Numbered from the stretch's first letter, positions 26,367-36,197 are shown. The stretch is 64,000 nt of DNA from Thermoflavifilum sp. (GCF_014961315.1 NZ_CP063141.1:930001-994000); one strand, 5' to 3'. Notes: generated from the sequence alone by a model not told the origin. Program-made: numbers and translations.

Positions 26367-27841
26367 ACCCGTTGTATCATCAATTTTTTCATGATCACAG
26401 GCCTGTACTCGGCGACTAATGCACGCACCATGTGGAATACCGGTATATTCCACCACCACATGAGCGTGAAATAAATACCTGCTCCCAGCATCACCTGTAT
26501 CACCAATTTCCAGATGGCCGGCCAGGCTGCCGGCAGAGCCATGCCGGCGAAATATACGATGATGGCCATCGATGCCGATATGAGAAAGGTGGGCAGCAAC
26601 GGTCTGTACACCTCTATCCACTTCATGCCAATGAGCCTGCCGGGGATCGCTACCACCGGATATGACAACAGGATATTGATGAACAGATAAGCCCAGGCTA
26701 CCGTGTAAATGCTACCCATCCACACGCCCACGATGATGGCCACAACCACCGAACCCGATCCAAAAACTCCCCACCAGAACATCCAGTTGGTCTTGCCTTG
26801 CGACAGATAAATCCATCCCGTGGGATTGCCAATGCATTGCAACACGCCTACGAAAGCCAGTATCCGGATCAGGGGAATCACTCCCGCCCATTTCGGCCCG
26901 AAGATGCCCAGCATGAAGTGATCGGCCGTGGCTACCAGCCCCAGCATCATCGGAAAACTAAAAAAAGCGATCACCTGTATCACCCGAATGTAAATGCTTT
27001 TTATCCGTTGCTTATCGTGCTGAATGCTCGACAGCGCCGGAAACATCACACCACTCACCATACTGATGACCTGCGTTATGGGCAACAACATCAATGCATA
27101 AGCCCGGGAATAAATACCCAGGCTGGTAGAACCCATAAACTTACCAATCAGCAAATCATCGGACCGGCGTGCCCAATAATTAATCACATTAAACCCGGTG
27201 AGATAAGCGCTGAAGGAAAACAGCTGCCTGACATGTTTCCAGGAAAGCACCAACCGGGGCTTCCATCGCGATGCTATGAACATCAAGGGCAGGCCGATGA
27301 GGCTATTGCTGAGGCTTTGCGCCACCAGGCTCATCACCCCATAGCCTCGATAAGCCATATACACGCCTATGCAGCCGCTCAAAAAAGTAGTGGCTACCGA
27401 GATCTGGTTAATCAAATCAAATCGCATTTGTTTTTGCAGCAAAGCTCCCGGCACAATACCCAGTCCACCGATTAAAAAACTGAAGGATAGCCATTGCATG
27501 ACGGGCTTTAATCCGGCAGTATGAAAGAAATTGGCCATCCAGCCTGCAGTCATAAAGAACAACAACGTAAACCCTGCACCGATGGCTATATTGATCCAGA
27601 ACACGCTCGACAGATGCTGTGCGTCAATATCCTGCCGCTGCACGATGGCTGAGCCAAAACCAAACTCATTAAAAATGCCGGCAAAACCAATGACCACCCA
27701 AGCCATGGCCAGCAAGCCGTAATCGGCAGGCTGCAACAAGCGCATGAGAATCACCGACAGGCCAAACTGCAACACCTGGTTCGATATCCGACCAAGGGTA
27801 TTCCAGGCAACGCCCTTGATGGTATGATGTCGAAGATTCAT
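26363..27841 (-). CDS. Wzx-type polysaccharide flippase (MOP superfamily, WzxC-like)
   Basis: This 492-residue polytopic protein has about 12-14 transmembrane helices. It is expected to flip undecaprenyl-diphosphate-linked repeat units to the outer face of the inner membrane. The start MNLRHHTIKGVAWNTLGRISNQVLQFGLSV and the following LMRLLQPADYGLLAMAWVV are typical of the WzxC/colanic-acid group. FGSAIVQRQDIDAQHLSSVFWINI and LGIVPGALLQKQMRFDLI are further family landmarks. It is GC-richer than its AT-rich neighbours. It overlaps the FkbM gene downstream by 4 bp and is 6 bp from the glycosyltransferase gene upstream, so it sits within one compact transcription unit. Confidence 0.93.
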   Translation of the reverse strand: MNLRHHTIKGVAWNTLGRISNQVLQFGLSVILMRLLQPADYGLLAMAWVVIGFAGIFNEFGFGSAIVQRQDIDAQHLSSVFWINIAIGAGFTLLFFMTAGWMANFFHTAGLKPVMQWLSFSFLIGGLGIVPGALLQKQMRFDLINQISVATTFLSGCIGVYMAYRGYGVMSLVAQSLSNSLIGLPLMFIASRWKPRLVLSWKHVRQLFSFSAYLTGFNVINYWARRSDDLLIGKFMGSTSLGIYSRAYALMLLPITQVISMVSGVMFPALSSIQHDKQRIKSIYIRVIQVIAFFSFPMMLGLVATADHFMLGIFGPKWAGVIPLIRILAFVGVLQCIGNPTGWIYLSQGKTNWMFWWGVFGSGSVVVAIIVGVWMGSIYTVAWAYLFINILLSYPVVAIPGRLIGMKWIEVYRPLLPTFLISASMAIIVYFAGMALPAAWPAIWKLVIQVMLGAGIYFTLMWWWNIPVFHMVRALVAEYRPVIMKKLMIQRV

Positions 27842-27847
27842 CGAAAC

Positions 27848-28891
27848 TTATTGATTCATAATACGCTTATAACACTCCACATAAGCAGCCCCGACTTGTT
27901 CAATAGACCAATTTTGCATGGCATAAGCAAAATTCGATTCCCCTTTATTCTGATACAATAACGCTATTGCCTGATCAAAAGCATGAAGAACCGATTCCAT
28001 ATTACATGGATCGAATATTGGATTTCCTGTGTCTTTAAGTATTTCACCGACATTTCCATAATCAGGCCCGACCACAACTTTACCAAAATTAAATCCCAGG
28101 ATGAGGTTTCCGGAATTCAGCGGTTTAAATCTCGGAATAATGAGGATATCTGATGCACACAAATACAACTGCATCATATCATCATTCACATAATGATTGA
28201 TCCATTTGATGTGTACATGAAATGCAATAAAAATTCTTTTAAAAAGTCTTGAAATCCTATAATGACCGAGTGACAGATCACCATGTAAAACCATCAAATA
28301 TTTCTGTGGATGTTTGAATTGCATAAATGCACGAAGCAGCAAATTCGCTTCTTCAGGATGCCTGATTCTTCCAACTGTTACAAATAAAATTTTATCTTCT
28401 GGTATGCCAAGTTTACGCCTTGCCGCATTCTTAGAAAAGAGTCTTCTAAAATTCTGATAGTTATGATGTGGAATAATCACAGACGGAATAAAAGGATATC
28501 TAATATCAAATACTTGCTTTGAAAACCTACCCATGTGAACAACTAAGTCACTATTTTCGATGACCAGATTATACAATTTCTGAAAATTTTCACTATTCCT
28601 GTAATGAGGATATTCGTTATGTATGGTGATTACAATTTTTGCATATTTCTTAATCTGATGTAATCTTTTATCAAGTGCATCGATCTGTTCCAGAGAAGGC
28701 TCCTCCCAATGAAAAATACACTCTGGCCATTGAAAATGGTAAATATCAAAGAAAAGATTATGATCCCACAAATTTTCAATTCCAAAAGCAACTTCTTTAA
28801 TTGCAGGCTGTTTCGAAAAATAATCATTTAATGTAATAAAATATCCATTACGAATCAATTCGTCATAAGTAGTGACAACAAGCAGTTTCAT
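27848..28891 (-). CDS. Putative glycosyltransferase (GT-B)
   Basis: This about 347-residue protein starts at ATG 28891 (MKLLVVTTYDELIRNGYFI). It overlaps the end of the second FkbM gene as ATGA, so the two are probably translationally coupled. The N-terminal half has YHFQWPECIFHWEEPSLEQI and VITIHNEYPHYRN (about residues 90-105). The C-terminal donor half has EDKILFVTVGRIRHPEEANLLLRAF (about 170-190) and SDILIIPRFKPLNSGNLILGFNFGKVVVGPDYGNVGEIL. The latter is a glycogen-synthase/GT4-type region with GNLILGF in place of the usual E-x7-E. The donor and linkage are unknown. The sequence is AT-rich. Confidence 0.78.
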   Translation of the reverse strand: MKLLVVTTYDELIRNGYFITLNDYFSKQPAIKEVAFGIENLWDHNLFFDIYHFQWPECIFHWEEPSLEQIDALDKRLHQIKKYAKIVITIHNEYPHYRNSENFQKLYNLVIENSDLVVHMGRFSKQVFDIRYPFIPSVIIPHHNYQNFRRLFSKNAARRKLGIPEDKILFVTVGRIRHPEEANLLLRAFMQFKHPQKYLMVLHGDLSLGHYRISRLFKRIFIAFHVHIKWINHYVNDDMMQLYLCASDILIIPRFKPLNSGNLILGFNFGKVVVGPDYGNVGEILKDTGNPIFDPCNMESVLHAFDQAIALLYQNKGESNFAYAMQNWSIEQVGAAYVECYKRIMNQ

Positions 28892-29847
28892 TTTTTTACA
28901 CAATAAATATTACCTCTTGTGTAATTCTCAGCATAAAAAGAAAAAATATGATAACCACATGAACGGAGGCGATTGATAATATCCTGATCACCTAACTGAT
29001 GCCATTCAATAAGTATTATTTTAGGTAGCAGTTCCTTGTTTATACCTTGTAAAGACTTTACGATATCATATTCATCTCCTTCACAATCAATTTTCAATAT
29101 AATTTCATTCTCAATCTCTCTTTTTGCAATATCTATATATATCTCATCAAATCTTTTGATGATAATTCTTTTTTTTATTGAATGAGAATTTTTGGATGCA
29201 TCATATCCAAGTTTACCAATACTTCCTTTCATTTTAAAATTATATGAAATTATCCTCTCTTCATTCCTATCTGATAAACCATAATCGTATAAACAAACCT
29301 TTTCTTTCAATTTGGGATTAAGATTCATATTTATTTTCCCTTGTTCTAATGTCTCGTCAAAAGGTTCAAAAGCATAAACCTTTTTAACCATTCTATTTTT
29401 TGCAAAGAATAAAGTTGTATATCCCACATTGAATCCTATGTCTATTAATACGCTCGGATTTTCAATAATGAAATTATATTCTTTTAGAACATATACTTCT
29501 ATTATCGTAAATAATTCCTGCTTGCATTTTACGTTTAATATAATATCACTCCATTCAACATAAAATTGATCATTCACAATTTTAAAGTTTGCCTTTAGTG
29601 TGCGTTTTATAATATCCAGATAATATAGGGAATCTAAAATAAAATATAATGATGGATGATTAATAAGAAGGTCGTACTTTGGGATATATATTCCATTTGA
29701 TGATCGCTTTATCATTTTTATACTTACATGATGCGTTATCGCAACTATTGTCCATTTTAAGCTTCTTAACTTGATTAATAAAATAGCACCAATAACAAAT
29801 TGATCTATTCTGCATTTTAATTTACTCAACAAATAGTACATATACAT
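28888..29847 (-). CDS. FkbM family methyltransferase (second, divergent copy)
   Basis: This 319-residue protein has a lysine-rich, weakly hydrophobic N-terminal 120 residues and a C-terminal FkbM domain. SAM-binding motif I is VLIDIGFNVGYTTLFFAKN (about residues 145-163), followed by VYAFEPFDETLEQGKINMN. The signature ILKIDCEGDEYDIVKSL appears near residue 255, with ILIEWHQLGDQDIINRLRSCGY after it. It is predicted to O-methylate a sugar of the exported glycan. It is not a recent duplicate of the FkbM gene at 25533; the sequences differ throughout outside the motifs. It is among the most AT-rich genes in the window. Confidence 0.87.
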   Translation of the reverse strand: MYMYYLLSKLKCRIDQFVIGAILLIKLRSLKWTIVAITHHVSIKMIKRSSNGIYIPKYDLLINHPSLYFILDSLYYLDIIKRTLKANFKIVNDQFYVEWSDIILNVKCKQELFTIIEVYVLKEYNFIIENPSVLIDIGFNVGYTTLFFAKNRMVKKVYAFEPFDETLEQGKINMNLNPKLKEKVCLYDYGLSDRNEERIISYNFKMKGSIGKLGYDASKNSHSIKKRIIIKRFDEIYIDIAKREIENEIILKIDCEGDEYDIVKSLQGINKELLPKIILIEWHQLGDQDIINRLRSCGYHIFSFYAENYTRGNIYCVKK

Positions 29848-29854
29848 TTTATTT

Positions 29855-31009
29855 TTAATTCTCTATTTTAATATTGATATTGTTTATCACCTGCCAAATA
29901 CTTATCCCCTTCATGCACGCATTCTCCTGTACTTCATCGTGCACACATTTTTTGCAGAACAGGGCATCATTGCGGATGACGACATTTTTCCCATCATCGG
30001 GCGGATACCACTTGCCGGGATAATCACGACTGCTGAAGAGGGCTACCACCGGCGTTCCCACTGCATAAGATAAATGCATGGGACCCGTGTCGTTTGATAT
30101 CACCAGTTGACAATATTTCATCACTTCGGCCGTCTCAAGAGGAGTAAGCTTACCGCACAGATGCCACACATCTGTTCCTTGAATCTGTTGGGCAAGTGCC
30201 GCATCTTCGGGTCCACCTAACAGCAACACACGATAATTTTTTTCTAAAAAAATATGGGCCAGTGCTTTAAAATAGGCAATCGGCCAGCGGTTCTGTGCTC
30301 GTTTTGCACCTACCACCATGCCTATATTTTTTTCTTTTTGCTGTAAACCTTTTTCTTTCATCATCTGTGCAATCTTTAGCTTCACTGCATCGGTAATGCC
30401 CATCGGGAAAATGCACCCATAACTTGTCAATCCATTTCGTTCCAGAATCTTCAATAATCGATCGCGTTCATTCTCAAACCGTATATACCGTGCCTGATAG
30501 CTTGCCAGAAACCACGTAGATGCCACCTGCCAGCCAAAAGCGTGTCGTATGCCCAGTGCTCGGGCGATGAGCATATCCCTGAATTGCCTGAACAATCCGG
30601 CGTCATATTGCGGCAGCTGGATGAATAAATCATATTGCTTTTTTTTCAGCAGGTGAAACAAAGCAGTCCTGGGCATCCCGTAATAATTCAGGATCTCTTG
30701 CACCATTGTGCGGTCAATCAATGCCCCGAGTGAAACCAGATTTTCAGCACCGGCATTGGTGAGAATATCTATATGTGCCTGCGGAAAATTTTTTCGGATG
30801 CTGTAAATAGCCGGCAGAGCACAAATGCTGTCGCCCAACGAGCCGGTGCGGAAAATCAGGATGCGATGTATCCGTTCTTTTTGCACAGGCCGAAAAAACA
30901 AATGCTGGCATAACCATAATATGCCGTTTTGTATCCGATAATGTGCTTTCAGCAGTCCTGTGATCCATTGCATTTCCAAATATCCACGAAAGGAAGAATG
31001 CCTGTGCAT
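29855..31009 (-). CDS. Family 9 glycosyltransferase (heptosyltransferase-like)
   Basis: This 384-residue GT-B enzyme is related to ADP-heptose:LPS heptosyltransferases. The Rossmann opening RILIFRTGSLGDSICALPAIYSIRKNFPQAHIDILTN lies at about residues 48-85, after an unusual 47-residue leader; an ATG at 30973 would shorten it by 12. The C-terminal domain has KNIGMVVGAKRAQNRWPIAYF (about 228), VLLLGGPEDAALAQQI and the strongly conserved VISNDTGPMHLSYAVGTPVVALF (about 309-331). The tail contains four cysteines (FCKKCVHDEVQENACM). In a Bacteroidota polysaccharide locus the donor need not be heptose. Repeat DNA separates it from the asparagine synthase gene upstream. Confidence 0.9.
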   Translation of the reverse strand: MHRHSSFRGYLEMQWITGLLKAHYRIQNGILWLCQHLFFRPVQKERIHRILIFRTGSLGDSICALPAIYSIRKNFPQAHIDILTNAGAENLVSLGALIDRTMVQEILNYYGMPRTALFHLLKKKQYDLFIQLPQYDAGLFRQFRDMLIARALGIRHAFGWQVASTWFLASYQARYIRFENERDRLLKILERNGLTSYGCIFPMGITDAVKLKIAQMMKEKGLQQKEKNIGMVVGAKRAQNRWPIAYFKALAHIFLEKNYRVLLLGGPEDAALAQQIQGTDVWHLCGKLTPLETAEVMKYCQLVISNDTGPMHLSYAVGTPVVALFSSRDYPGKWYPPDDGKNVVIRNDALFCKKCVHDEVQENACMKGISIWQVINNINIKIEN

Positions 31010-31034
31010 GAAGCTGAAAACAGTTGTCTGTACA

Positions 31035-31420
31035 AGTACTCCGGCTATGCCGGGGGAGGCCTGCCTAATGATCCGTCCCTATTCCGAGCTGGCGAGGCCT
31101 GCCTGCCGGCAGGCAGGGATGTCCCCGGCAATCCGCATACTGTTCTGGAGATTCTTCGCAGGTGCTCAGAATTGGGACGTTAAATTGGATGCCGTCATTC
31201 CGACCCCGGCTATGCCGGGGGAGAAATCTCCTCAGCAATACGCACACTGTTTAGCGGATTCTTCGCTATGCTCAGAATGACGTTACCATTACGCAGGAGA
31301 TCCCTGCCTGCCGGCAGGCAGGCCTCCCCCGGCTCAGCCGGGGTCAGGATTCGGACGACGAATTTTCCTTCCCTCTCCTTTTGAAGGAGAGGGATACAGG
31401 GTGAGGGTGTACCCGAACCG
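31035..31420. repeat. Palindromic repeat cluster
   Basis: Two 20-bp CCTGCCTGCCGGCAGGCAGG palindromes lie at about 31098-31117 and 31303-31322. Between them are clamp hairpins, including the CCCCGGC-TAT-GCCGGGG stem at about 31203-31219 and GATTCTTCGCTATGCTCAGAATGACG at about 31256-31281. The reverse-oriented CCCTCTCC...GGAGAGGG module is at about 31371-31410. The cluster interrupts the polysaccharide locus between asnB and the GT9 gene and contains no coding sequence that I can support. Confidence 0.88.
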
Positions 31421-31440
31421 ACGTGCTTCGATCCGGAACC

Positions 31441-33315
31441 TCATTCCATAAACCGGCTCAGCACATACAACGCCCATGTTCTCGACCAGTGCGACTCCGA
31501 CAGGGAGAGCCTGTCTACCTGCAGGCCCAGCGTGCTGGACAGGCGATGAAGGCCTTCAGCGATCCGACTGCGCATCGGCTCCTGCCTGATCCAGTCGGCC
31601 AGCGGGAAGGTGAAGCCCTGCTTGCGACGTTCAACGATGGCCATGGGCAGCATGCCCACCGCCTCCACCAGCAAGCGCTTGGGATAACCCGGCCGGTAAG
31701 CCGCATCAAGATGCGGCAGCACGGCGGCATAGAGTTCATGATCTACAAAGGGCACGCGCAATTCCAGGCCGTGCGCCATGCTGAACACATCGGCATCGCG
31801 CAACAACTGATTGCGCATATAGTGCGTAGTCTCCAGATACGACACATACTGCAACGGTGTGAGCACCCGCTCCGCATAGCCATCATCGCAGCTGTCGGCT
31901 TCCGTCGGACCGCCATAAGCATTTGCAGTCGGCAGCGAAGATCCCCGACTCAGCCAGGGCTGCAACTCGGCATCGGTAAACAATCCCCGCACCAGCCGAT
32001 AAGCCGCCAGTGGATCCCGGCGTTGTTGCACAAAAGCCTGCAGCCTACGCCGCCTGTCGACCATTTTCGTCTTCGCCGCAGCCAGCTGCATCACCAGAGG
32101 CAGCCAGCGGCTCGACTGCCAGCGACGCAAGCGCGGCACCCAGCGAAAGGAGGGATACCCCCCGAAAAGCTCATCACCACCCAGCCCCGAAAGCACCACC
32201 TTAAGGCCCGCCCGGCGCGCCGCCTGCGACACCACATACACATTTAACCCGTCGATCGTCGGCTGATCCATCACCTGAAAGATATCTTCCCATTCATTCA
32301 GGATATCGTTGGCCGTGACAACCACCTCTTCATGCCGGACACCGAAACGGTCGGCCGCCAGCCGGGCATAATGCGACTCATCCAGCTCATGTCCGGGGAA
32401 GACCACCGATACTGTGCGGATATCCGACACCCCCATCTGGCGTAACAACGAAACGATGGCGGTGGAGTCGATCCCACCCGAGAGAAAAGCGCCCACCTCT
32501 ACATCGGCCACCAGATGGGCCTGCAGGGTATCGATCAAGGCGCGACGCACGGCATCCCGCACTTCGGGCGTATATCCTCCGACTGAGCCGGGACCGTTCG
32601 ATTTCACCGATGCAGACGAGAGTAAATCGGTAAACCGCCACCAGCATACGGGCGGCTCCACCACGGGTCGTCCTTCACGCCAGTGCACCCGAACATAATG
32701 GCCGGGCGGCAGCGCCTGTACTTCTTCATACAGCGTGAGCGGTGCCGGTATAGAACCCGCCTGCAGGAAGGCAGTTGCCGCCTGCTGGGAAACCGTCAAC
32801 GGAAAGCCTGCCTTCCGAAAGGCTTTAAGCTCGGAAGCAAAGAAAAACCGGCAGCCCTGCATACCATAATACAGCGGCTTGATGCCCATGCGATCGCGGG
32901 CCAGCAACAACTCCCGCTGCTCCTCATCCCAGATGGCAAAGGCAAACATACCCCGCAAGCGGGGCAGGATATCCACACCCAGGCGGGCATATCCCCTGAG
33001 GATGACCTCGGTGTCGGTAGCTGTGCGAAACGGCTCGCCTGCAGCCATGAAGGCTTTGCGCAGGTCCTGATAATTGTAAATCTCCCCGTTGAAGGTGATG
33101 ACCAGAGGCCGCGCGTCGTGACACATGGGCTGACGGCCGGCTTCACTGAGGTCGATTACCGACAGACGGCGATGTGCCAGCCCGAAAGGCAGGTCGGGCG
33201 ATAGATACATACCGGCATCATCGGGCCCGCCCCGCTGCATGGCATCCCGCATGCGCAGCAACACGGCCTTCAGGTCGGTCGATTCAGGATCATATAATCC
33301 GGCAATGCGACACAT
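31441..33315 (-). CDS. asnB: Asparagine synthase (glutamine-hydrolysing)
   Basis: This is a 624-residue AsnB-type protein. The N-terminal Ntn glutaminase starts MCRIAGLYD with the nucleophilic cysteine at position 2. RGGPDDAGMY, HRRLSVIDLS and NGEIYNYQDLR follow. The synthetase domain contains the PP-loop FLSGGIDSTAIVSLLRQ (about residues 272-288), GLGGDELFGGYPSFRW (about 380-395) and LPFVDHELYAAVLP-like segments. The family makes asparagine from aspartate and glutamine using ATP. Copies inside polysaccharide or exosortase-type loci are suspected to amidate carboxyl groups of uronic acids, so either role is possible. It lies between two repeat clusters within the locus. Confidence 0.9.
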   Translation of the reverse strand: MCRIAGLYDPESTDLKAVLLRMRDAMQRGGPDDAGMYLSPDLPFGLAHRRLSVIDLSEAGRQPMCHDARPLVITFNGEIYNYQDLRKAFMAAGEPFRTATDTEVILRGYARLGVDILPRLRGMFAFAIWDEEQRELLLARDRMGIKPLYYGMQGCRFFFASELKAFRKAGFPLTVSQQAATAFLQAGSIPAPLTLYEEVQALPPGHYVRVHWREGRPVVEPPVCWWRFTDLLSSASVKSNGPGSVGGYTPEVRDAVRRALIDTLQAHLVADVEVGAFLSGGIDSTAIVSLLRQMGVSDIRTVSVVFPGHELDESHYARLAADRFGVRHEEVVVTANDILNEWEDIFQVMDQPTIDGLNVYVVSQAARRAGLKVVLSGLGGDELFGGYPSFRWVPRLRRWQSSRWLPLVMQLAAAKTKMVDRRRRLQAFVQQRRDPLAAYRLVRGLFTDAELQPWLSRGSSLPTANAYGGPTEADSCDDGYAERVLTPLQYVSYLETTHYMRNQLLRDADVFSMAHGLELRVPFVDHELYAAVLPHLDAAYRPGYPKRLLVEAVGMLPMAIVERRKQGFTFPLADWIRQEPMRSRIAEGLHRLSSTLGLQVDRLSLSESHWSRTWALYVLSRFME

Positions 33316-33329
33316 AGGGTAGTGAAAGA

Positions 33330-33790
33330 GGAATGAATGTCTGTCGAGGCCTGCCTACCCAATTATCCGTCCCTATTCCGACCCCGGCTATGCCGGGGGA
33401 GGATCTCCTCAGCAATGTACACATGGCTCGGCAGATTCTTTGCCCGGCATTGCCGGGCTCTGAATTGGGACGGAAGGGTGTGGTGGCTCGGAATGACAAC
33501 ACTGAATTCCCTCTCCTTTCCAAGGAGAGGGACACAGGGTGAGGATGCATCCGCAATGATGGCCTTCATCACAGGTCACTATCCCAATCATTCATCGTCC
33601 CTATCCAGAGCTGTCGAGGCCTGCCTATCCAATTATTCGTCCCTATCCTGACCCCGGCTCAGCCGGGGGGAGGATCTCCTCAGCAATGTGCACGCTGTTT
33701 AGCAGATTCCTCGCTAAGCTTGGAATCACGACACTGAATTCCCTCTCCTTTCCAAGGAGAGGGATACAGGGTGAGGATGCATCCGCAATG
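33330..33790. repeat. Palindromic repeat cluster, reverse-oriented, partly duplicated
   Basis: Two reverse-oriented CCCTCTCC-TTTCCAA-GGAGAGGG modules at about 33511-33549 and 33741-33780 end a partially duplicated unit. Each follows GAGGCCTGCCTA(T)CCAATTATTCGTCCCTAT-like sequence and a CCCCGGC...GCCGGGG hairpin (about 33381-33399 and 33651-33668). The region separates the chain-length/kinase gene from asnB. Confidence 0.88.
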
Positions 33791-33815
33791 ACGGCCTTTT
33801 TATCACCATCACCTT

Positions 33816-36197
33816 TCAGAACGGCAGCCAGTTGCGTATGCTTTTGCGGCGCGAGGTTGTGGTGTAATAACCATAGCCATTATAGCCGTAATAGCTGTTG
33901 CCATAGCCATAATAACCCTGATAGCCACCCCATTTCACGTCGTTGACCACCAGGAAGGGATGTACAAAGCGCTTGCGCTGGCAAAGCTCACTCAGCATTT
34001 CCACCTGCCGGCGCAGGGTATAACGCTGGCGCACCACCAGGAGGGTGAGGTCGGCATATTCCCCGAGGATAAGGGCATCGCTGACCAGTCCCACCGGTGG
34101 CGTATCCATTACAATCAAATCAAACGAAGCCCGCAGTTCTTTCACGAAATCGGGCATGGCTGGCGACAGAATCAGTTCGGCGGGGTTGGGCGGGATGCTG
34201 CCGGCCGATATCACCCACAGGTTATCGACCTGCGGCACGCGCTGCACGGCCTCTTGTAAGTGCACATCCCCCTTCAACACATCGGCAATGCCCTTACGGG
34301 GGGCCATCTGTAAATGCTCCATGAGCTTGGGCTTGCGCAGGTCAAATTCCATAATCAACACCCGCTGCCCCCGCAGGGCAAACGAAGCGGCCAGATTGAT
34401 ACTCAAAAACGACTTCCCCTCGCCCGACATAGCCGAGCTGATCATCAACACGGGCGTATGGGGTACGGTGGAAAGCTCACGGATCAGGTTGGCGCGCAGG
34501 ATACGAAATTGCTCGGCCACCATGTTGCGACTATCGGGCAACACCACCAGCACCTGTTGCTCGCGGCTGTGGCTGACCTCACCTAAGATGCTCACCTCGC
34601 TCAATCGCCGGATATCGGCATGGGTAACGATTTTATCGTTCAGCAGATCTTTCACGTAAATCAAGCCCATCGGCAGTGCCAGCGCCGCAAGCAGGGCCAG
34701 AATAGCCACATTGCGCTTGCGGGGTGAGACGGGAAAATTGCCCGGCGTGGCTTCGGAAAACACCTTGCCGTCGGGAGCGATTGATGCCAGCTGGATGCCG
34801 ATTTCTTCACGCTTTTGCAGCAAATAGGTGTACAGAGCATTTTTGATCAGCTGCTCCTGCTGGATATTGTTCAACTGGTCTTCTTTCTCGGGGAGCTGCA
34901 GGGCCGTATGCTGAATGGCTTTCCACTGGTTCATCAGCTGGCTGCGCGTGAGCTCATAAGAATGACGAAGTGTTTGCAGGTCCTGCAGCATGGCAGCCTG
35001 CAGCTGGTCGAGGCTCGACTCCAGCTTACGGATGACGGGATTGTCGCGCGTGGTTTGTTGCAGCTCGCTCTGGCGGCGCAGGGCCAGCTCATTATACTGG
35101 GCAATCAGCGCCGTCAGGGTCATATCTTCAATGCCCAGATTGGTAGGCGTGAGGGTATAGCTATGCAGATGACTGCGGATATCGTTGTCGAGCATCTGAA
35201 GCAACTGCAGCTGTAAATCTACTTTCTGCAGCTGATCCTGCAGCGTTCCCAGGCTCGAGAGATACTGCGTGGATTGCTGGGAAAGATCAAGCAACTGGTT
35301 CTGCTTGCGAAATTGCTGCAAATTGCTTTCGATATCACCCAGCCCCCGTTCCAGCAGACCAATCCGCTGATTCACGAATTCATAGGTATGCTGTGCGATC
35401 TGACTTTTTTCTTCCACACTGTAACGAATGTATTCGTTCATGATGGTGTTCAATATGTTTACCCCTGCTGCCGGATATGGTGTTTTATAGGTGAAATCCA
35501 GCACACTGGAACTGGAATTTTTTTGCACAATATTCAGATCCTGTGCGAGGTCACGAGCCGCCTGGCGAACCGGCATCCAGGTGTAACGATAGGATGTGTG
35601 GAGCACCACCGGTAAGGGTTGCCGACTGATGCGAAATATGGAGCCATTCACAAAAATGAGGCTTTCAAAACGATAAGGACGCGAATCCTGGTTGATGAGA
35701 AAATGGGCGGAATCGGCAAAGCTGATGTCAAATTGATAAGTATGCTGACTGTCGGCAATATGCATCGCCTGAATATGAAACGGCAGACTATCGAATAACC
35801 GTGTTTCCCTGAATCGGCCATCCTGTGTGTACACTTCGTTGAGGTGTAAACGATTCACCACCCGGTTCAGAAAATATTCCGACTTCATCAGGGCGATTTC
35901 ATCATCTAAATTGATGTTCTCACCCGGAAACATGAGGTTGCTGAAAGGGGTTTGTGAATTGCTGCTGGTAGCATCGTTGAGTATGGTATTGGGCTGGTTT
36001 TTCACGATCATGGTGGCGTGAATCTCATATATCGGCGCCTGATAGCGCAGATAAAGCCAGGCCAGCACGATGCAGATCACCAGGGATATGGCAAATAGCG
36101 GCCAGTGCGAAAGGTATTTAAACAAAACCTCCTTGAAATGAGGCCCCTGATCACGATGCATGGGCTGCACAAAAGGTTGTCCGTTTTCCGCTGCCAT
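33816..36197 (-). CDS. Wzc-like chain-length determinant / BY-type tyrosine kinase
   Basis: This is an inner-membrane protein of about 793 residues that controls polysaccharide polymerisation and export together with the Wza-like lipoprotein. The start is the ATG at 36197; the longer frame begins with TTG. It has an N-terminal Wzz domain with a first membrane helix (about residues 33-51), a long periplasmic coiled-coil region (about 230-440), then PVSPRKRNVAILALLAALALPMG as the second helix. The cytoplasmic BY-kinase domain has Walker A ISSAMSGEGKSFLSINL (about 580), Walker A' LIMEFDLRKPK (about 610) and Walker B LIVMDTPPVGLVSDA (about 690). It ends in a Tyr/Gly-rich tail (YQGYYGYGNSYYGYNGYGYY), the presumed autophosphorylation cluster. 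Confidence 0.93.
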   Translation of the reverse strand: MAAENGQPFVQPMHRDQGPHFKEVLFKYLSHWPLFAISLVICIVLAWLYLRYQAPIYEIHATMIVKNQPNTILNDATSSNSQTPFSNLMFPGENINLDDEIALMKSEYFLNRVVNRLHLNEVYTQDGRFRETRLFDSLPFHIQAMHIADSQHTYQFDISFADSAHFLINQDSRPYRFESLIFVNGSIFRISRQPLPVVLHTSYRYTWMPVRQAARDLAQDLNIVQKNSSSSVLDFTYKTPYPAAGVNILNTIMNEYIRYSVEEKSQIAQHTYEFVNQRIGLLERGLGDIESNLQQFRKQNQLLDLSQQSTQYLSSLGTLQDQLQKVDLQLQLLQMLDNDIRSHLHSYTLTPTNLGIEDMTLTALIAQYNELALRRQSELQQTTRDNPVIRKLESSLDQLQAAMLQDLQTLRHSYELTRSQLMNQWKAIQHTALQLPEKEDQLNNIQQEQLIKNALYTYLLQKREEIGIQLASIAPDGKVFSEATPGNFPVSPRKRNVAILALLAALALPMGLIYVKDLLNDKIVTHADIRRLSEVSILGEVSHSREQQVLVVLPDSRNMVAEQFRILRANLIRELSTVPHTPVLMISSAMSGEGKSFLSINLAASFALRGQRVLIMEFDLRKPKLMEHLQMAPRKGIADVLKGDVHLQEAVQRVPQVDNLWVISAGSIPPNPAELILSPAMPDFVKELRASFDLIVMDTPPVGLVSDALILGEYADLTLLVVRQRYTLRRQVEMLSELCQRKRFVHPFLVVNDVKWGGYQGYYGYGNSYYGYNGYGYYTTTSRRKSIRNWLPF

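Noticed and set aside
26367..26621. 85-residue N-terminal extension of the first FkbM methyltransferase
   Set aside because: It reads in another frame of the Wzx coding sequence, has shadow-like composition, and the family starts near MKKQFLIKIL at 26366.
31035..31420. Several small frames with peptides such as PACRQAG or LPAGR in repeat regions
   Set aside because: These are translations of the CCTGCCTGCCGGCAGGCAGG palindrome in different frames and occur in every repeat block, so they are not genes.
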